Part shown: positions 1-7,986 of the stretch, piece by piece | Layout: each line of letters begins with the position of its first letter | Position numbering within the stretch: position 1 is the stretch's first letter | Source of the DNA: Pseudoxanthomonas sp. Root65 | GTDB taxonomy: Bacteria; Pseudomonadota; Gammaproteobacteria; Xanthomonadales; Xanthomonadaceae | Length of the DNA: 64,000 bases | Direction: 5' to 3' | Assembly (NCBI RefSeq): GCF_001427635.1 | Contig: NZ_LMHA01000003.1 | Location: 124,001 to 188,000 of the forward strand | The notes under the pieces: generated by a model | Database searches by the model: none | What the model saw: the letters and a program-made list of their open reading frames with translations, nothing else | What the model was told of the DNA's origin: nothing | Translations under genes and position numbers: made by a program

Positions 1-743
1 AGGTGGTTGCGCAGAAACGCGGACAGGGAAGGCGACGCCGTGAAGGTGCGGGGATCCCAAGTCCGTCGTGCCACCAACAACGCCGCTTCCATGCGTGCCA
101 TGTCGGGAGCTTGCTCATCTTCGGCGAGTGCGATGAAGGGAGCGATCACACGTTGTTCGGCGCCGTCGCGCCCGGGGTCGCCGAGAGGAAGATCTCTGGT
201 GCCCCTCGAGCGCACGGACGAAAGGATCGCCGATGCCTGTGCGGGGTCGAGGCGTTCGCATGCGGGACGGCAACGTAGCTGCTGTTCCACGACCAGGACT
301 GCATCCATGCCGAACTTGCCGGCAAGCTCGGCGTAGACCTCGCTCCGTCGCGGTGTCTGCATCAGCAGGCGCATTGTTTTCTCAAGTGATGGACGCAGTT
401 CCAGTGGCGTCTTGTGGATTGCTGCAGCCTCAGGACCTAGTTCCAGACTCGATACGAACACGCGATGGATGCCAGCGTCGTCATCAAGACCCGCCAGGTT
501 CACCAGCCACACACCGAGCTCCCTGTCCTGGTGCCGTGAGCTCAACAACAGCTTGATCGCCAGCCTGCGGGAGGGTGCCGGGTTGGCTTGCAGCCATTCA
601 AGCGCCGGGTCGTTGTAGTGCTGGCGCCAGTCGTCCAGGCATTGCGCCGCCGTGCGGCAGGCCATCGATGGGCTCTCGCTGACGCATCCGGCCACGGCCA
701 GTGCCAGCAGGGATACCGCCAGGATTCCGGCTGATGTTGTCAT
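1..743 (-). CDS. Lipoprotein of unknown function (partial, C-terminus off the left edge)
   Basis: The minus strand is open from an ATG at 743 for 247 codons to the window edge with no stop, so the C-terminus lies outside. The first 20 residues are a lipoprotein signal: a hydrophobic stretch ending in the lipobox AVAGC, with Cys20 as the predicted lipidated residue. The mature part carries two more pairs of nearby cysteines (Cys29/Cys35 and an RCRPAC motif), which could form disulfides in the periplasm. I do not recognise the family. It is divergent from the MFS transporter, so 744-853 should hold both promoters. The reading frame and signal are seen directly; the envelope location is inferred. 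Confidence 0.72.
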   Translation of the reverse strand, partial: MTTSAGILAVSLLALAVAGCVSESPSMACRTAAQCLDDWRQHYNDPALEWLQANPAPSRRLAIKLLLSSRHQDRELGVWLVNLAGLDDDAGIHRVFVSSLELGPEAAAIHKTPLELRPSLEKTMRLLMQTPRRSEVYAELAGKFGMDAVLVVEQQLRCRPACERLDPAQASAILSSVRSRGTRDLPLGDPGRDGAEQRVIAPFIALAEDEQAPDMARMEAALLVARRTWDPRTFTASPSLSAFLRNH

Positions 744-853
744 GCAACCCCTCGCATGTAGACCGCTGCCAGCATACCGGCTGGCCGTGGTCGGGACACA
801 TCGTCCCCGTGGTTGCGACGTCCTGTCGCATGCCATCACCGATAATGGCGGCC

Positions 854-2116
854 ATGGATTCCAAGAAGACCCATTCGGCCGCACCGGCTTCCCTCTGGTC
901 CGGCCGCGGCCTGGTGCTGCTCGGCATCGTGCTGTCCGCGTTCAACCTGCGCACGGCGGTGACTTCGCTGACGCCGCTGCTCGACATGCTGGGCGGGACG
1001 TTCGGATTCGGCGCCACCATGACCGGCGTGTTCGGCATGCTGCCGACGGCGGCGTTCGCGCTGTTCGGCGTGGCCACGCCGGCGCTGGCGCATCGCATCG
1101 GGCTGGAACGGACGGCGTTGCTGGCCATATTGCTGGCCATGCTGGGTCTGCTGCTGCGCAGCGCGGCGGGCGACACGACGGCATTGATGGCGGCCTCGCT
1201 GACCGCGCTGGCCGGCATGGGCATCGGCAACATCGTGCTGCCGCCGCTGGTGAAGCGCTACTTCGCCGATCGCGTGGGCACGGTCAGCACGCTGTACATC
1301 ACCGTGCTGCAGGCGGGCACCATCCTGCCGGCGCTGGTGGCGGTGCCGGTGATGGAAGCCGCGGGCTGGCGCATCTCGCTGGGCCTGTGGGCGGTGTTCG
1401 CAGCGGCGTCGGCGGTGCCGTGGTGCCTGGTGCTGTGGCGGGAACGACAGCGGACGTCCTCGCTCGCGCGGATGCATGACGCCGCGGTCACCGTCGACGA
1501 CGAAGCGCCCGAACTGGCGGCGCCGCGTCCGATCGGGCGCGCCTGGCGCTCACCGGTGGCGTGGGGCATGGCGCTGATGTTCGGCATGACCTCGCTGGTC
1601 ACGTATTCGATGTTCACCTGGTTGCCGAAGCTGCTGGTGGAAGCCGGCGGCACGCCGGCGCTGGGCGGCACGATGGTGGCGCTGTTCTCCACGCTCGGCC
1701 TGGTGGCGTCGCTCAGCATGCCGCTGATCGCGGTGCGCATGCGCAATCCCTTCATCGTGGTGGTGGTCTGTGCGGGCTTCTACTTCGTCGCGTTCGCCGG
1801 CCTGCTGCTGGCGCCTATGGCCGCACCGGCGCTGTGGGTCGCGCTGCTCGGGTTGGGGCCGAGCACGTTCCCGCTGTCGCTGACCATGATCAACCTGCGC
1901 ACGCGCACGCCGGAGGGTTCGGCGGCGCTGTCCGGCTTCATGCAGGGCGTGGGCTACTCGCTGTCCTGCGCCGGTCCGCTCGCCTTCGGCCTGCTGCACG
2001 ACTACACCCACGGCTGGACGCTGCCGATGGCGTTCCTCGGTGGGTGTATCGTGATCCTGGTGATCGGCGGCTATCTGGCTTGCCGGCCGCGGTATCTGGA
2101 AGATACGTGGCATTAG
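854..2116 (+). CDS. MFS transporter, CynX/NimT-like family
   Basis: A 420-residue inner-membrane protein with about twelve hydrophobic segments, typical of a major facilitator. The stretch after the N-terminus (LSAFNLRTAVTSLTPLL) and the overall pattern resemble the CynX/NimT branch (cyanate and 2-nitroimidazole transport in E. coli). The substrate here cannot be read from sequence. Longer in-frame starts exist upstream (830, 845), but the protein after 854 begins with a short polar N-terminus directly before TM1, as is usual. No strong Shine-Dalgarno sequence is seen before any of them. It stands alone and is divergent from the lipoprotein gene. Confidence 0.85.
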   Translation: MDSKKTHSAAPASLWSGRGLVLLGIVLSAFNLRTAVTSLTPLLDMLGGTFGFGATMTGVFGMLPTAAFALFGVATPALAHRIGLERTALLAILLAMLGLLLRSAAGDTTALMAASLTALAGMGIGNIVLPPLVKRYFADRVGTVSTLYITVLQAGTILPALVAVPVMEAAGWRISLGLWAVFAAASAVPWCLVLWRERQRTSSLARMHDAAVTVDDEAPELAAPRPIGRAWRSPVAWGMALMFGMTSLVTYSMFTWLPKLLVEAGGTPALGGTMVALFSTLGLVASLSMPLIAVRMRNPFIVVVVCAGFYFVAFAGLLLAPMAAPALWVALLGLGPSTFPLSLTMINLRTRTPEGSAALSGFMQGVGYSLSCAGPLAFGLLHDYTHGWTLPMAFLGGCIVILVIGGYLACRPRYLEDTWH

Positions 2117-2203
2117 TCGGCCGTTCGTAGGGTCTAGTGAGGGATTGACGGGCCTCCCGCTGGATAGGAGCATCGAGGAAGACGTCCTTAGAGACTTGTC
2201 CCA

Positions 2204-2473
2204 ATGAAGAGCAAGCAGATGTCGATAGTGGTTTTGCGTGCCTTCGAGCTGTTTCTGTTGGGGGTCGCATGTTTTTTTCTGATTCCTCCAGTGCCCTCCA
2301 CGCCCGAGCGTTATGACCTCATGCCTGGGTTCGCCTTCGCGGGTACGGCGTTTCTCGCCAGTCTGGTGTTGGCAAATCGGCGCGGCGCCGAGAATGTGGC
2401 GACGATGCTCATCAAATTGGTCGGCTTTCTGATGTTCGGCTATGCCATCTATTTGAGGTGCGACTTTGGCTGA
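2204..2473 (+). CDS. Small membrane protein of unknown function
   Basis: An 89-residue ORF with three hydrophobic segments (about residues 8-27, 40-57 and 65-84), so probably a small integral membrane protein. Base composition is less GC-rich than in its neighbours and the ribosome binding site is weak. No family is recognised. It sits between the MFS gene and a dispersed repeat that separates it from the convergent SGNH hydrolase. The membrane pattern supports a real gene, but the evidence is modest. Confidence 0.5.
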   Translation: MKSKQMSIVVLRAFELFLLGVACFFLIPPVPSTPERYDLMPGFAFAGTAFLASLVLANRRGAENVATMLIKLVGFLMFGYAIYLRCDFG

Positions 2474-2527
2474 CGTGTTCTGCACCATCTCAAGTGGAGG
2501 ATGGGGTACTTCCGCTATGCGAAGCCC

Positions 2528-2594
2528 GTAGAATGGATAGAGTCGAACGCGGCTTCCCGTTGATAAGCCGCTTCGGCTCAACCCATCCTACGAA
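2528..2594. repeat. Dispersed intergenic repeat ending AACCCATCCTACGA
   Basis: The segment ends in CGGCTCAACCCATCCTACGA. Related sequence occurs at 54085-54120, 54901-55020 and 55520-55592 in this window, always outside genes. It separates the small membrane protein from the SGNH hydrolase 3' end. Confidence 0.6.
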
Positions 2595-2597
2595 GCC

Positions 2598-3491
2598 TCA
2601 CCCCAACTTGATCTCCAGCTTCGCCCGCATCTGCTGGCGGAACTTCGCTGCGAGCGCGGCGAATCCCGCGCTGGTCGGATGCATCTCGTCGAACCACTGG
2701 TCGCCGCGGCTCAGTACGCCGCGCAGGTCGACGAAGTCGAAGACCTTGCCGGTGGTGCGGTCGTCGCGCAGCGGAATCAGCACGTGGTCGACGAAACCGT
2801 CGATCAGCAGGCGGGCGAACTCGCGCTGCTGCTCGATGCGCGGCAGCACGTGCGCAACCTTGTTGCCGATCCACGGACCCACGCCTTTCTTCAGCAGCGC
2901 GGCCGCGCCCACGTTGCCCAGCGTCAGCCGGCCGGGCCGGCCCAGTTCGCGCGGGTAGTCGTAGGTGTGCGCCAGGATCGGCGTGTGCGGCCGGATCGCC
3001 TGGAAGGCGGTGACGAAGGCGCGGTAGCGGGCCAGCACCTCGGCGTAGCGTCCGGTCGCCACGACGCGCTGGTGCGCCGCCTCCGGACTCATCGGCGCGG
3101 CGCCACGTAAGGTGCTCTGCAGGAAGTCATCGACGAAGTCGTTGCCGCCGGCGCTCAGCAGCACCAGATCGAAGGCGAAGCCGCGGTACCAGGTGGACAG
3201 GTCGCGGATGCCACGCGCGGTGAACATGTCGAGGGCCAGGTCACCGCTGTCCTCGGTACGGAAGAACAGGCCACCGGCGCCGAATAATGGCACGCCTTTC
3301 TTCTCGTCCTCCGGCGCAGGGAACACCAGCCAGTCCAGCAGGTTCATCGCCAGCGGCGTGGAGAACCACGAATCGCCTTCGCAGAACACGATGGGCGTGG
3401 AGGCGAAGGCGGCGGGCCTGCGGGCGAGGGCGCGGTACAGCGTGCGGAACTCGCCGCGGCGGGTGGTCATCAACGACTGCGAAGCGGACAT
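2598..3491 (-). CDS. SGNH/GDSL-type hydrolase family protein
   Basis: A 297-residue protein with the hallmarks of an SGNH esterase/lipase fold: block I GDSWF near the N-terminus with the nucleophile Ser, block III GGND, and a C-terminal DEMHP carrying the Asp-x-x-His pair. No signal peptide is evident, so it may be cytoplasmic. Its ester substrate is unknown. The start at 3491 is chosen because GAGAGGAG lies just upstream. The frame stays open further upstream to 3584, but that extension is Arg/Gly-rich and not protein-like. Its upstream side faces the 42-bp tandem array. Confidence 0.82.
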   Translation of the reverse strand: MSASQSLMTTRRGEFRTLYRALARRPAAFASTPIVFCEGDSWFSTPLAMNLLDWLVFPAPEDEKKGVPLFGAGGLFFRTEDSGDLALDMFTARGIRDLSTWYRGFAFDLVLLSAGGNDFVDDFLQSTLRGAAPMSPEAAHQRVVATGRYAEVLARYRAFVTAFQAIRPHTPILAHTYDYPRELGRPGRLTLGNVGAAALLKKGVGPWIGNKVAHVLPRIEQQREFARLLIDGFVDHVLIPLRDDRTTGKVFDFVDLRGVLSRGDQWFDEMHPTSAGFAALAAKFRQQMRAKLEIKLG

Positions 3492-3636
3492 CGCGGCTCT
3501 CCTCTCGGGTGACGTTCCACGGACCAACGCGCGGGAAAGGTGAGGGCGGCCGCGGCAGCCGCCGCGGGACCGATGGGGCGACACCGCCGAGCGCCGATCC
3601 CGGCCCGATCCTGCGCCCTTCTTCTCACAAAAAGGT

Positions 3637-3910
3637 CCGGCGTTGCATGTTTTTGATTGGCCGTTGCATCAAAAAGATCCGGCAGTGGATGTTTTTGATC
3701 CATCGTTCCATCAAAAAGATCCGTCGTTGGATGTTTCTGATCGGTCTTTCCATCAAAAAGATCCGTCGTTGGATGTTTCTGATCGGTCGTTCCATCAAAA
3801 AGATCCGTCGCTGCATGTTTCTGATGCGTCGTTCCATCAAATAGATCCGGCGTTGCATGTTTTTGATGGGTCGTTCCATCGAAAAGATCCAGCGTTGGAT
3901 GTTTTCGGCC
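3637..3910. repeat. Tandem array of 42-bp palindromic units (six full copies plus a partial)
   Basis: Units start at 3637, 3679, 3721, 3763, 3805 and 3847, with a seventh degenerating after 3889. Each contains GGATGTTTTTGAT, about 10 bases, then ATCAAAAAGATCC. These arms are inverted copies with one mismatch. Arms of adjacent units can also pair across a 6-base loop, so two hairpin registers are possible. Because 42 is a multiple of three, several frames on both strands stay open and encode 14-residue repeats (for example SFHQKDPSLDVSDR). The array lies in the divergent intergenic region between the SGNH hydrolase and the epimerase-like gene and is clearly more AT-rich than its surroundings. 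Confidence 0.9.
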
Positions 3911-4171
3911 ATCTTTCGTGCCGACGGGGTCGGCACTCGGTCCTGGGCCGGGAGGGTCACGAGAAAGGCCTGACGCCCCGTCCCTCGACCGGCCGCATCC
4001 GCGCATCTCCGGGTCGGAAACCTCATGGAACCTGCTCCGGGCGCCAGGCCCAGGTCGTCCGTGAGCGTGCCCGCGCCGGACGCACAGGAAGTCACACCGA
4101 CTTCCGGCAGGGGTAGGGCGTCGGCGCCGGTGCTATCTATCACGCTCCTGTCCGTTGCTGGGGAGCACTGT

Positions 4172-5314
4172 ATGACCACCCGTCGTGACCTGTTCAAGCT
4201 GGGCGCACTGGCCGCCGCCGCGGCCGCGCTGCCGTCGTTCGCGTCCGCCGCCAGCGAGGCCAAACCGGTCGGCAAGGCCGCCAGGCCCCTGAACATCCTG
4301 ATCCTGGGCGGTACCGGCTTCACCGGCCCGTTCCAGGTGGACTACGCGCTCAAGCGCGGGCACAAGGTCACCCTGTTCAACCGCGGCAAGCGACCCTCGC
4401 CGGAATGGCCGGCCGTGGTCGAACAGTTGCATGGCGACCGCAACACCGGCGACCTGGCCGCGCTGAAGGGGCGAAAGTGGGACGTCTGCATCGACAACCC
4501 CACCAGCCTGCCGTTCTGGGTGCGCGATGCCGGCCAGGTGCTGAAGGGCAATGTGGGCCACTACCTCTTCATTTCCACCATCTCGGTCTATGCCGACGGC
4601 AGCAAGCCCGGCATCACCGAGACGTCCGCGCTGGCGCAGTACAAGGGCAAAGACCCGATGGCCGAGACGCAGGAGTCGCTCCGTGCCGACATCGGCAACC
4701 TGTACGGCCCGCTGAAGGCATTGAGCGAAGCCGAGGCGCACAAGCAGTTCGGCAAGAGCGTCACCATCGTGCGGCCGGGCTATATCGTCGGCCCGCGCGA
4801 CGAGACCGACCGCTTCACCTACTGGCCGCACCGGGTAGCGCAGGGCGGCGAGATCCTCGTGCCGGGCGACGGCGCCGATCCCATCCAGATCATCGACGGC
4901 CGCGACCTGGGCGAGTGGATGATCCGTCTGGCCGAAGCCAAGACCACCGGCGTGTTCAACGCCTGCGGCCCCGACTACACACTGTCGATGGACGCCATGC
5001 TGCACGGCTGCCAGGCGGTCACCGGCGGCGGTATGACGCTGACGCATGTGGCCCCGACGTTCCTGCAGGAACAGCAGGTCGGCCTGCCGATCTGGGTGCC
5101 GTCCAAGGACAGCGAGTACGCCGGCTACGGCTCGGTCAGCAACCAGCGCGCCATCGCCGCCGGCCTGACCTTCCGCCCCTTGGCCACCACCGTGCAGGAC
5201 CTGCTGGCGTGGTTCCGCGGCCTGCCGGCGGAACGGCAGGCCAAGCTCAATGCGGGGATCACGCGGGAGAAGGAAGCGGAGTTGTTGAAGGCGTGGCACG
5301 CGCGGAAGGGGTGA
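4172..5314 (+). CDS. Tat-exported NAD-dependent epimerase/dehydratase family protein
   Basis: A 380-residue protein. The N-terminus is a twin-arginine signal (TTRRDLFKLG followed by an alanine-rich hydrophobic stretch and SFASA). An extended-SDR Rossmann motif, ILGGTGFTG, follows near residue 50, so the family is the NAD(P)-dependent epimerase/dehydratases. Tat export would carry the folded, cofactor-loaded enzyme to the periplasm. The start at 4172 is chosen because it begins the Tat signal exactly; the longer frame from 4025 is Arg-rich and unlikely. The substrate is unknown. It is convergent with the next gene, whose stop lies 24 bp away. Confidence 0.85.
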   Translation: MTTRRDLFKLGALAAAAAALPSFASAASEAKPVGKAARPLNILILGGTGFTGPFQVDYALKRGHKVTLFNRGKRPSPEWPAVVEQLHGDRNTGDLAALKGRKWDVCIDNPTSLPFWVRDAGQVLKGNVGHYLFISTISVYADGSKPGITETSALAQYKGKDPMAETQESLRADIGNLYGPLKALSEAEAHKQFGKSVTIVRPGYIVGPRDETDRFTYWPHRVAQGGEILVPGDGADPIQIIDGRDLGEWMIRLAEAKTTGVFNACGPDYTLSMDAMLHGCQAVTGGGMTLTHVAPTFLQEQQVGLPIWVPSKDSEYAGYGSVSNQRAIAAGLTFRPLATTVQDLLAWFRGLPAERQAKLNAGITREKEAELLKAWHARKG

Positions 5315-5338
5315 GCCAAGCCCGTCGCACGCCGTCGT

Positions 5339-6412
5339 TCATGGCGGCGTGCATTCCCTGCGCGCCGCGTCGGTGGCACTGGTCGGTGTCGGTGCGCCGG
5401 GAGTCCGCGGTCGGTTGACGCCGAATGCGACGGGGGCCGCCTGCCGATACTGGGCGGAGAGGTTGCGCGCATGCGCGAGCGTGGCGTTGTCCATGCCAGC
5501 TTCGAGTTCGCGGAACTGACGTTCGAAACGCATACGCTGGCGCTCGCTGGGTGCCTGTCCGGGTGCTTGGCCCATCAGGCTCTGCGCTTGTTCCAGCAGT
5601 GCCCAGGCCTTGGCGGCATCCGGCTGCACCACTTGGTTGAGCAGCGACCCTCCTTCCGATCGTCGCGCTGGCGAATAGGCGCCGGCCAACGTCATCGTGA
5701 CCGCGAAATCGCCGGCTTCCACCGCACGCAGGGCGATCGTTTCGGCCTCCTGTCGATACACGCGCAACGCTTCCAGGTTGCTGAGCATGTCTTCGCGCCG
5801 GAACGGGCTGCCAATCGCGTAGTGGCGCATGGCAGGCACACTTCCTCCCAAGGCCGCGCTCCGCCAATAGCGCACGCGCTCGCCGGCGGCGAATGCGGGT
5901 ACGCCCTCGCAGTGCGTGCTTTCCTGGAGCAGTTGCTCGCTGCGCTTGACCATGGCCTCGCGCATCGCGCGCCGACGGGCTTCGGCTTCCGGACTCGGCG
6001 CCGGTCCCCGCTCCGCGGCATTGGCGGAATACGTCAGCACGTTGGCCGTTTGCTCCAGGCGCTGACGGACACTGTCGCAGTGGTCCATCTCCGCCGCCAA
6101 CCGGCAGGCGGCGCCGGCTTCGCCCGCATCGGCGCGTCGACGCAACTCGGGCAATGCCTCCCGCAACGGTGTATACAGGGGGGGCAGCGGTCCGGACGAT
6201 CCACGTGCTGTCGCGGTTGGTTGAACGCTTGGCGTTGCGGTGCTCGCCGCTGAAGTGCCGGGAACTGTCTCCGCACGGCCCGGGACCGGTGCGGGTGTCG
6301 CTTCTGCCTGCAACTGACTCGCACGCCCGCTCCACCAGCCGACACCGGCGGCGACGGGCAGCAGCACTAATGCGAGGACGAGGCCGATGCGTGCGTTGCG
6401 CTTGGAATCCAT
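5339..6412 (-). CDS. Membrane-anchored protein of unknown function with helical repeat-like region
   Basis: A 357-residue protein with one N-terminal membrane segment (about residues 10-28, ending GVGWWSG), then a Pro/Ala/Thr-rich linker and an Ala/Glu/Arg-rich helical region. Segments such as RADAGEAGAACRLA and AALGGSVPAMRHYAIGS resemble Sel1/TPR-like helical repeats. It is most likely anchored in the inner membrane with a periplasmic helical domain that binds partner proteins. No catalytic motif is seen. It is downstream of, and on the same strand as, DUF1800-DUF1501, but an 80-bp gap leaves co-transcription uncertain. Confidence 0.75.
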   Translation of the reverse strand: MDSKRNARIGLVLALVLLPVAAGVGWWSGRASQLQAEATPAPVPGRAETVPGTSAASTATPSVQPTATARGSSGPLPPLYTPLREALPELRRRADAGEAGAACRLAAEMDHCDSVRQRLEQTANVLTYSANAAERGPAPSPEAEARRRAMREAMVKRSEQLLQESTHCEGVPAFAAGERVRYWRSAALGGSVPAMRHYAIGSPFRREDMLSNLEALRVYRQEAETIALRAVEAGDFAVTMTLAGAYSPARRSEGGSLLNQVVQPDAAKAWALLEQAQSLMGQAPGQAPSERQRMRFERQFRELEAGMDNATLAHARNLSAQYRQAAPVAFGVNRPRTPGAPTPTSATDAARRECTPP

Positions 6413-6493
6413 GCCACTGCTTCGCGAGTTCCTTGAAGTTTCCAGCTCAACACAACAACCGGCAGCCCGGCAAGCCGGACAGGCGCAGTGGCC

Positions 6494-7978
6494 TCACCGC
6501 TCCCTTCGCACCAGCATCCGGTCCACCGGTCCGCGCCGCTGCCAGTCCGGCACGACGCGCTCGGTGGGTGCGTCCATCGCCGGCGTGGGCGACAGTGCAT
6601 CCGGCACCACCAGCGACGGAATCGACGTGGCGGTGGTCGCCTCGCCTTCGGCCTTGGGTGCCAGGTCGGTGCCCTGCACCAGGCCGAGCGGGGCATAGCC
6701 TGTATAGCCCGGGAAGACCTGGCTGAGGTTGGCGTTGCCCATGCGGCGGATCAGGATCTCCGACATCACGCGGCGGTAGTCGGTGGTGACCGGCACGTCG
6801 CCGAACGTGGGCGAAAGGATTTCCGGGTTCAGGCCCGGCCAGCTGCCGTAGAAGCGGCGGCCGTTCACGGGGCCGCCCAGCACCAGCATCGGATTGCCGT
6901 AGCCGTGGTCGGTGCCACCGTTGGCATTGGCGCGCACGCGGCGGCCGAATTCCGACTGCACCACCACCGTCACCCGCGCCATTTCGCCGCTGCCGTTGAG
7001 CTCGGCATAGAACGCCGCCAGCGCGGCGGACAGTTCGGCGATCTTGTTCTGGTAGTAGTGGTAGCCGCTGCCTGCGGTGCCCTGGCCCTCGTGCGTGTCC
7101 CAGCCGCCGAGATCCAGCGTGGCGTAACGCAGGCCCAGGTTGAAGCGGATGGTCTGCGCGATGGTCCACAGCTGCTGCGCGAAGTTGTTGTTGGGCCAGG
7201 TCGCCGGCAGGCTGGCGTAGCCTTGTTGCCCGATCAGGCGCAGCGCGCCGTCTGCGCGGCGACCACGGCTTTCCATGCCGGTCTGGCCGTTCCACAGCGA
7301 GGCTACGGTTTCGCTGACACCGCGCAGGCCGTTGGGCGAGTCGCTGCGCGTGCGCTGCCAGCTCCACGCGGTGGTGTTGAGCGAGAAGTCGCCGGGGCTG
7401 CTCATCGTCATCGCATCGATCGCGCCCATCAGGCCGGCCGGCTGCGTGCCGCCCACGCCGAGCGCAGGCAGGGTGCCGGTACCGTTGGGTCGGGTCTCCC
7501 AGGCGCGCGTCATCCAGCCGGTCGGCGAGCCGTACTTTCCGGGCGTGCCCAGGTCGATGTACAGCTGCGCGTCGAAGTGGCTGCGCGTCACCGTGGTCGC
7601 CATGCCGCAGGCGTGCACGATGGCCATCTTGCCGTCGTTCCACAGGTCGCGCAGGCCGCTCGCCGAAGGATGCAGGCCGAAACCGGTGCCGGCGCCGCCG
7701 GACAGCGTGAGCGGCAGCGCACCATAGGCGCCGCTGGTCTCGATCTTCAGGCTGGGCCGCGCCTCCTCGTAGAAGCCGCGGTCCACGCCATCGATGGGAA
7801 CCACCAGGTTCAGGCCATCGATGCCGCCACGCAGGAACAGGTGCACGACGGTGTCGTAGCTGTTGACGGCGGCATCGACGGGATCGGCGAACATCAGGCT
7901 GGCGCCGGTGGTGCCGACGATGGCGGCTGCGCCGCAGCCTTTGACGAACTCGCGTCGGGTCAGTCGGAAGTCGGTCAT
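6494..7978 (-). CDS. DUF1501 domain-containing protein, Tat-exported
   Basis: A 494-residue protein whose N-terminus is a Tat signal (LTRREFVKG followed by a hydrophobic Ala/Gly/Val stretch). The rest matches the DUF1501 pattern, including HLFLRGGIDGLN early and GGWDTHEGQ in the middle. DUF1501 proteins are related to the alkaline-phosphatase/sulfatase superfamily and are usually encoded next to DUF1800, as here, but have no established reaction. The start at 7978 sits 8 bp after the DUF1800 stop, so the two are almost certainly one operon. The upstream part of the open frame, to 8503, runs through the DUF1800 gene in another frame and is a shadow. Confidence 0.92.
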   Translation of the reverse strand: MTDFRLTRREFVKGCGAAAIVGTTGASLMFADPVDAAVNSYDTVVHLFLRGGIDGLNLVVPIDGVDRGFYEEARPSLKIETSGAYGALPLTLSGGAGTGFGLHPSASGLRDLWNDGKMAIVHACGMATTVTRSHFDAQLYIDLGTPGKYGSPTGWMTRAWETRPNGTGTLPALGVGGTQPAGLMGAIDAMTMSSPGDFSLNTTAWSWQRTRSDSPNGLRGVSETVASLWNGQTGMESRGRRADGALRLIGQQGYASLPATWPNNNFAQQLWTIAQTIRFNLGLRYATLDLGGWDTHEGQGTAGSGYHYYQNKIAELSAALAAFYAELNGSGEMARVTVVVQSEFGRRVRANANGGTDHGYGNPMLVLGGPVNGRRFYGSWPGLNPEILSPTFGDVPVTTDYRRVMSEILIRRMGNANLSQVFPGYTGYAPLGLVQGTDLAPKAEGEATTATSIPSLVVPDALSPTPAMDAPTERVVPDWQRRGPVDRMLVRRER

Positions 7979-7986
7979 CGCAGGCC

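Noticed and set aside
598..1477. Minus-strand ORFs opposite the MFS gene and overlapping the lipoprotein gene
   Set aside because: They are shadows of the MFS gene in GC-rich sequence, Arg/Pro/Ala-rich and without a recognisable start.
3637..3888. FNR/Anr-like TTGAT...ATCAA sites in the 42-bp units
   Set aside because: The FNR consensus needs a 4-base spacer; here the spacing is about 10 bases, so the match is not to FNR.
3625..4323. Long ORFs on both strands through the 42-bp array
   Set aside because: They are open only because 42 is divisible by three and the unit lacks stops in several frames; no ribosome binding site supports any of them. Kept only as an observation.
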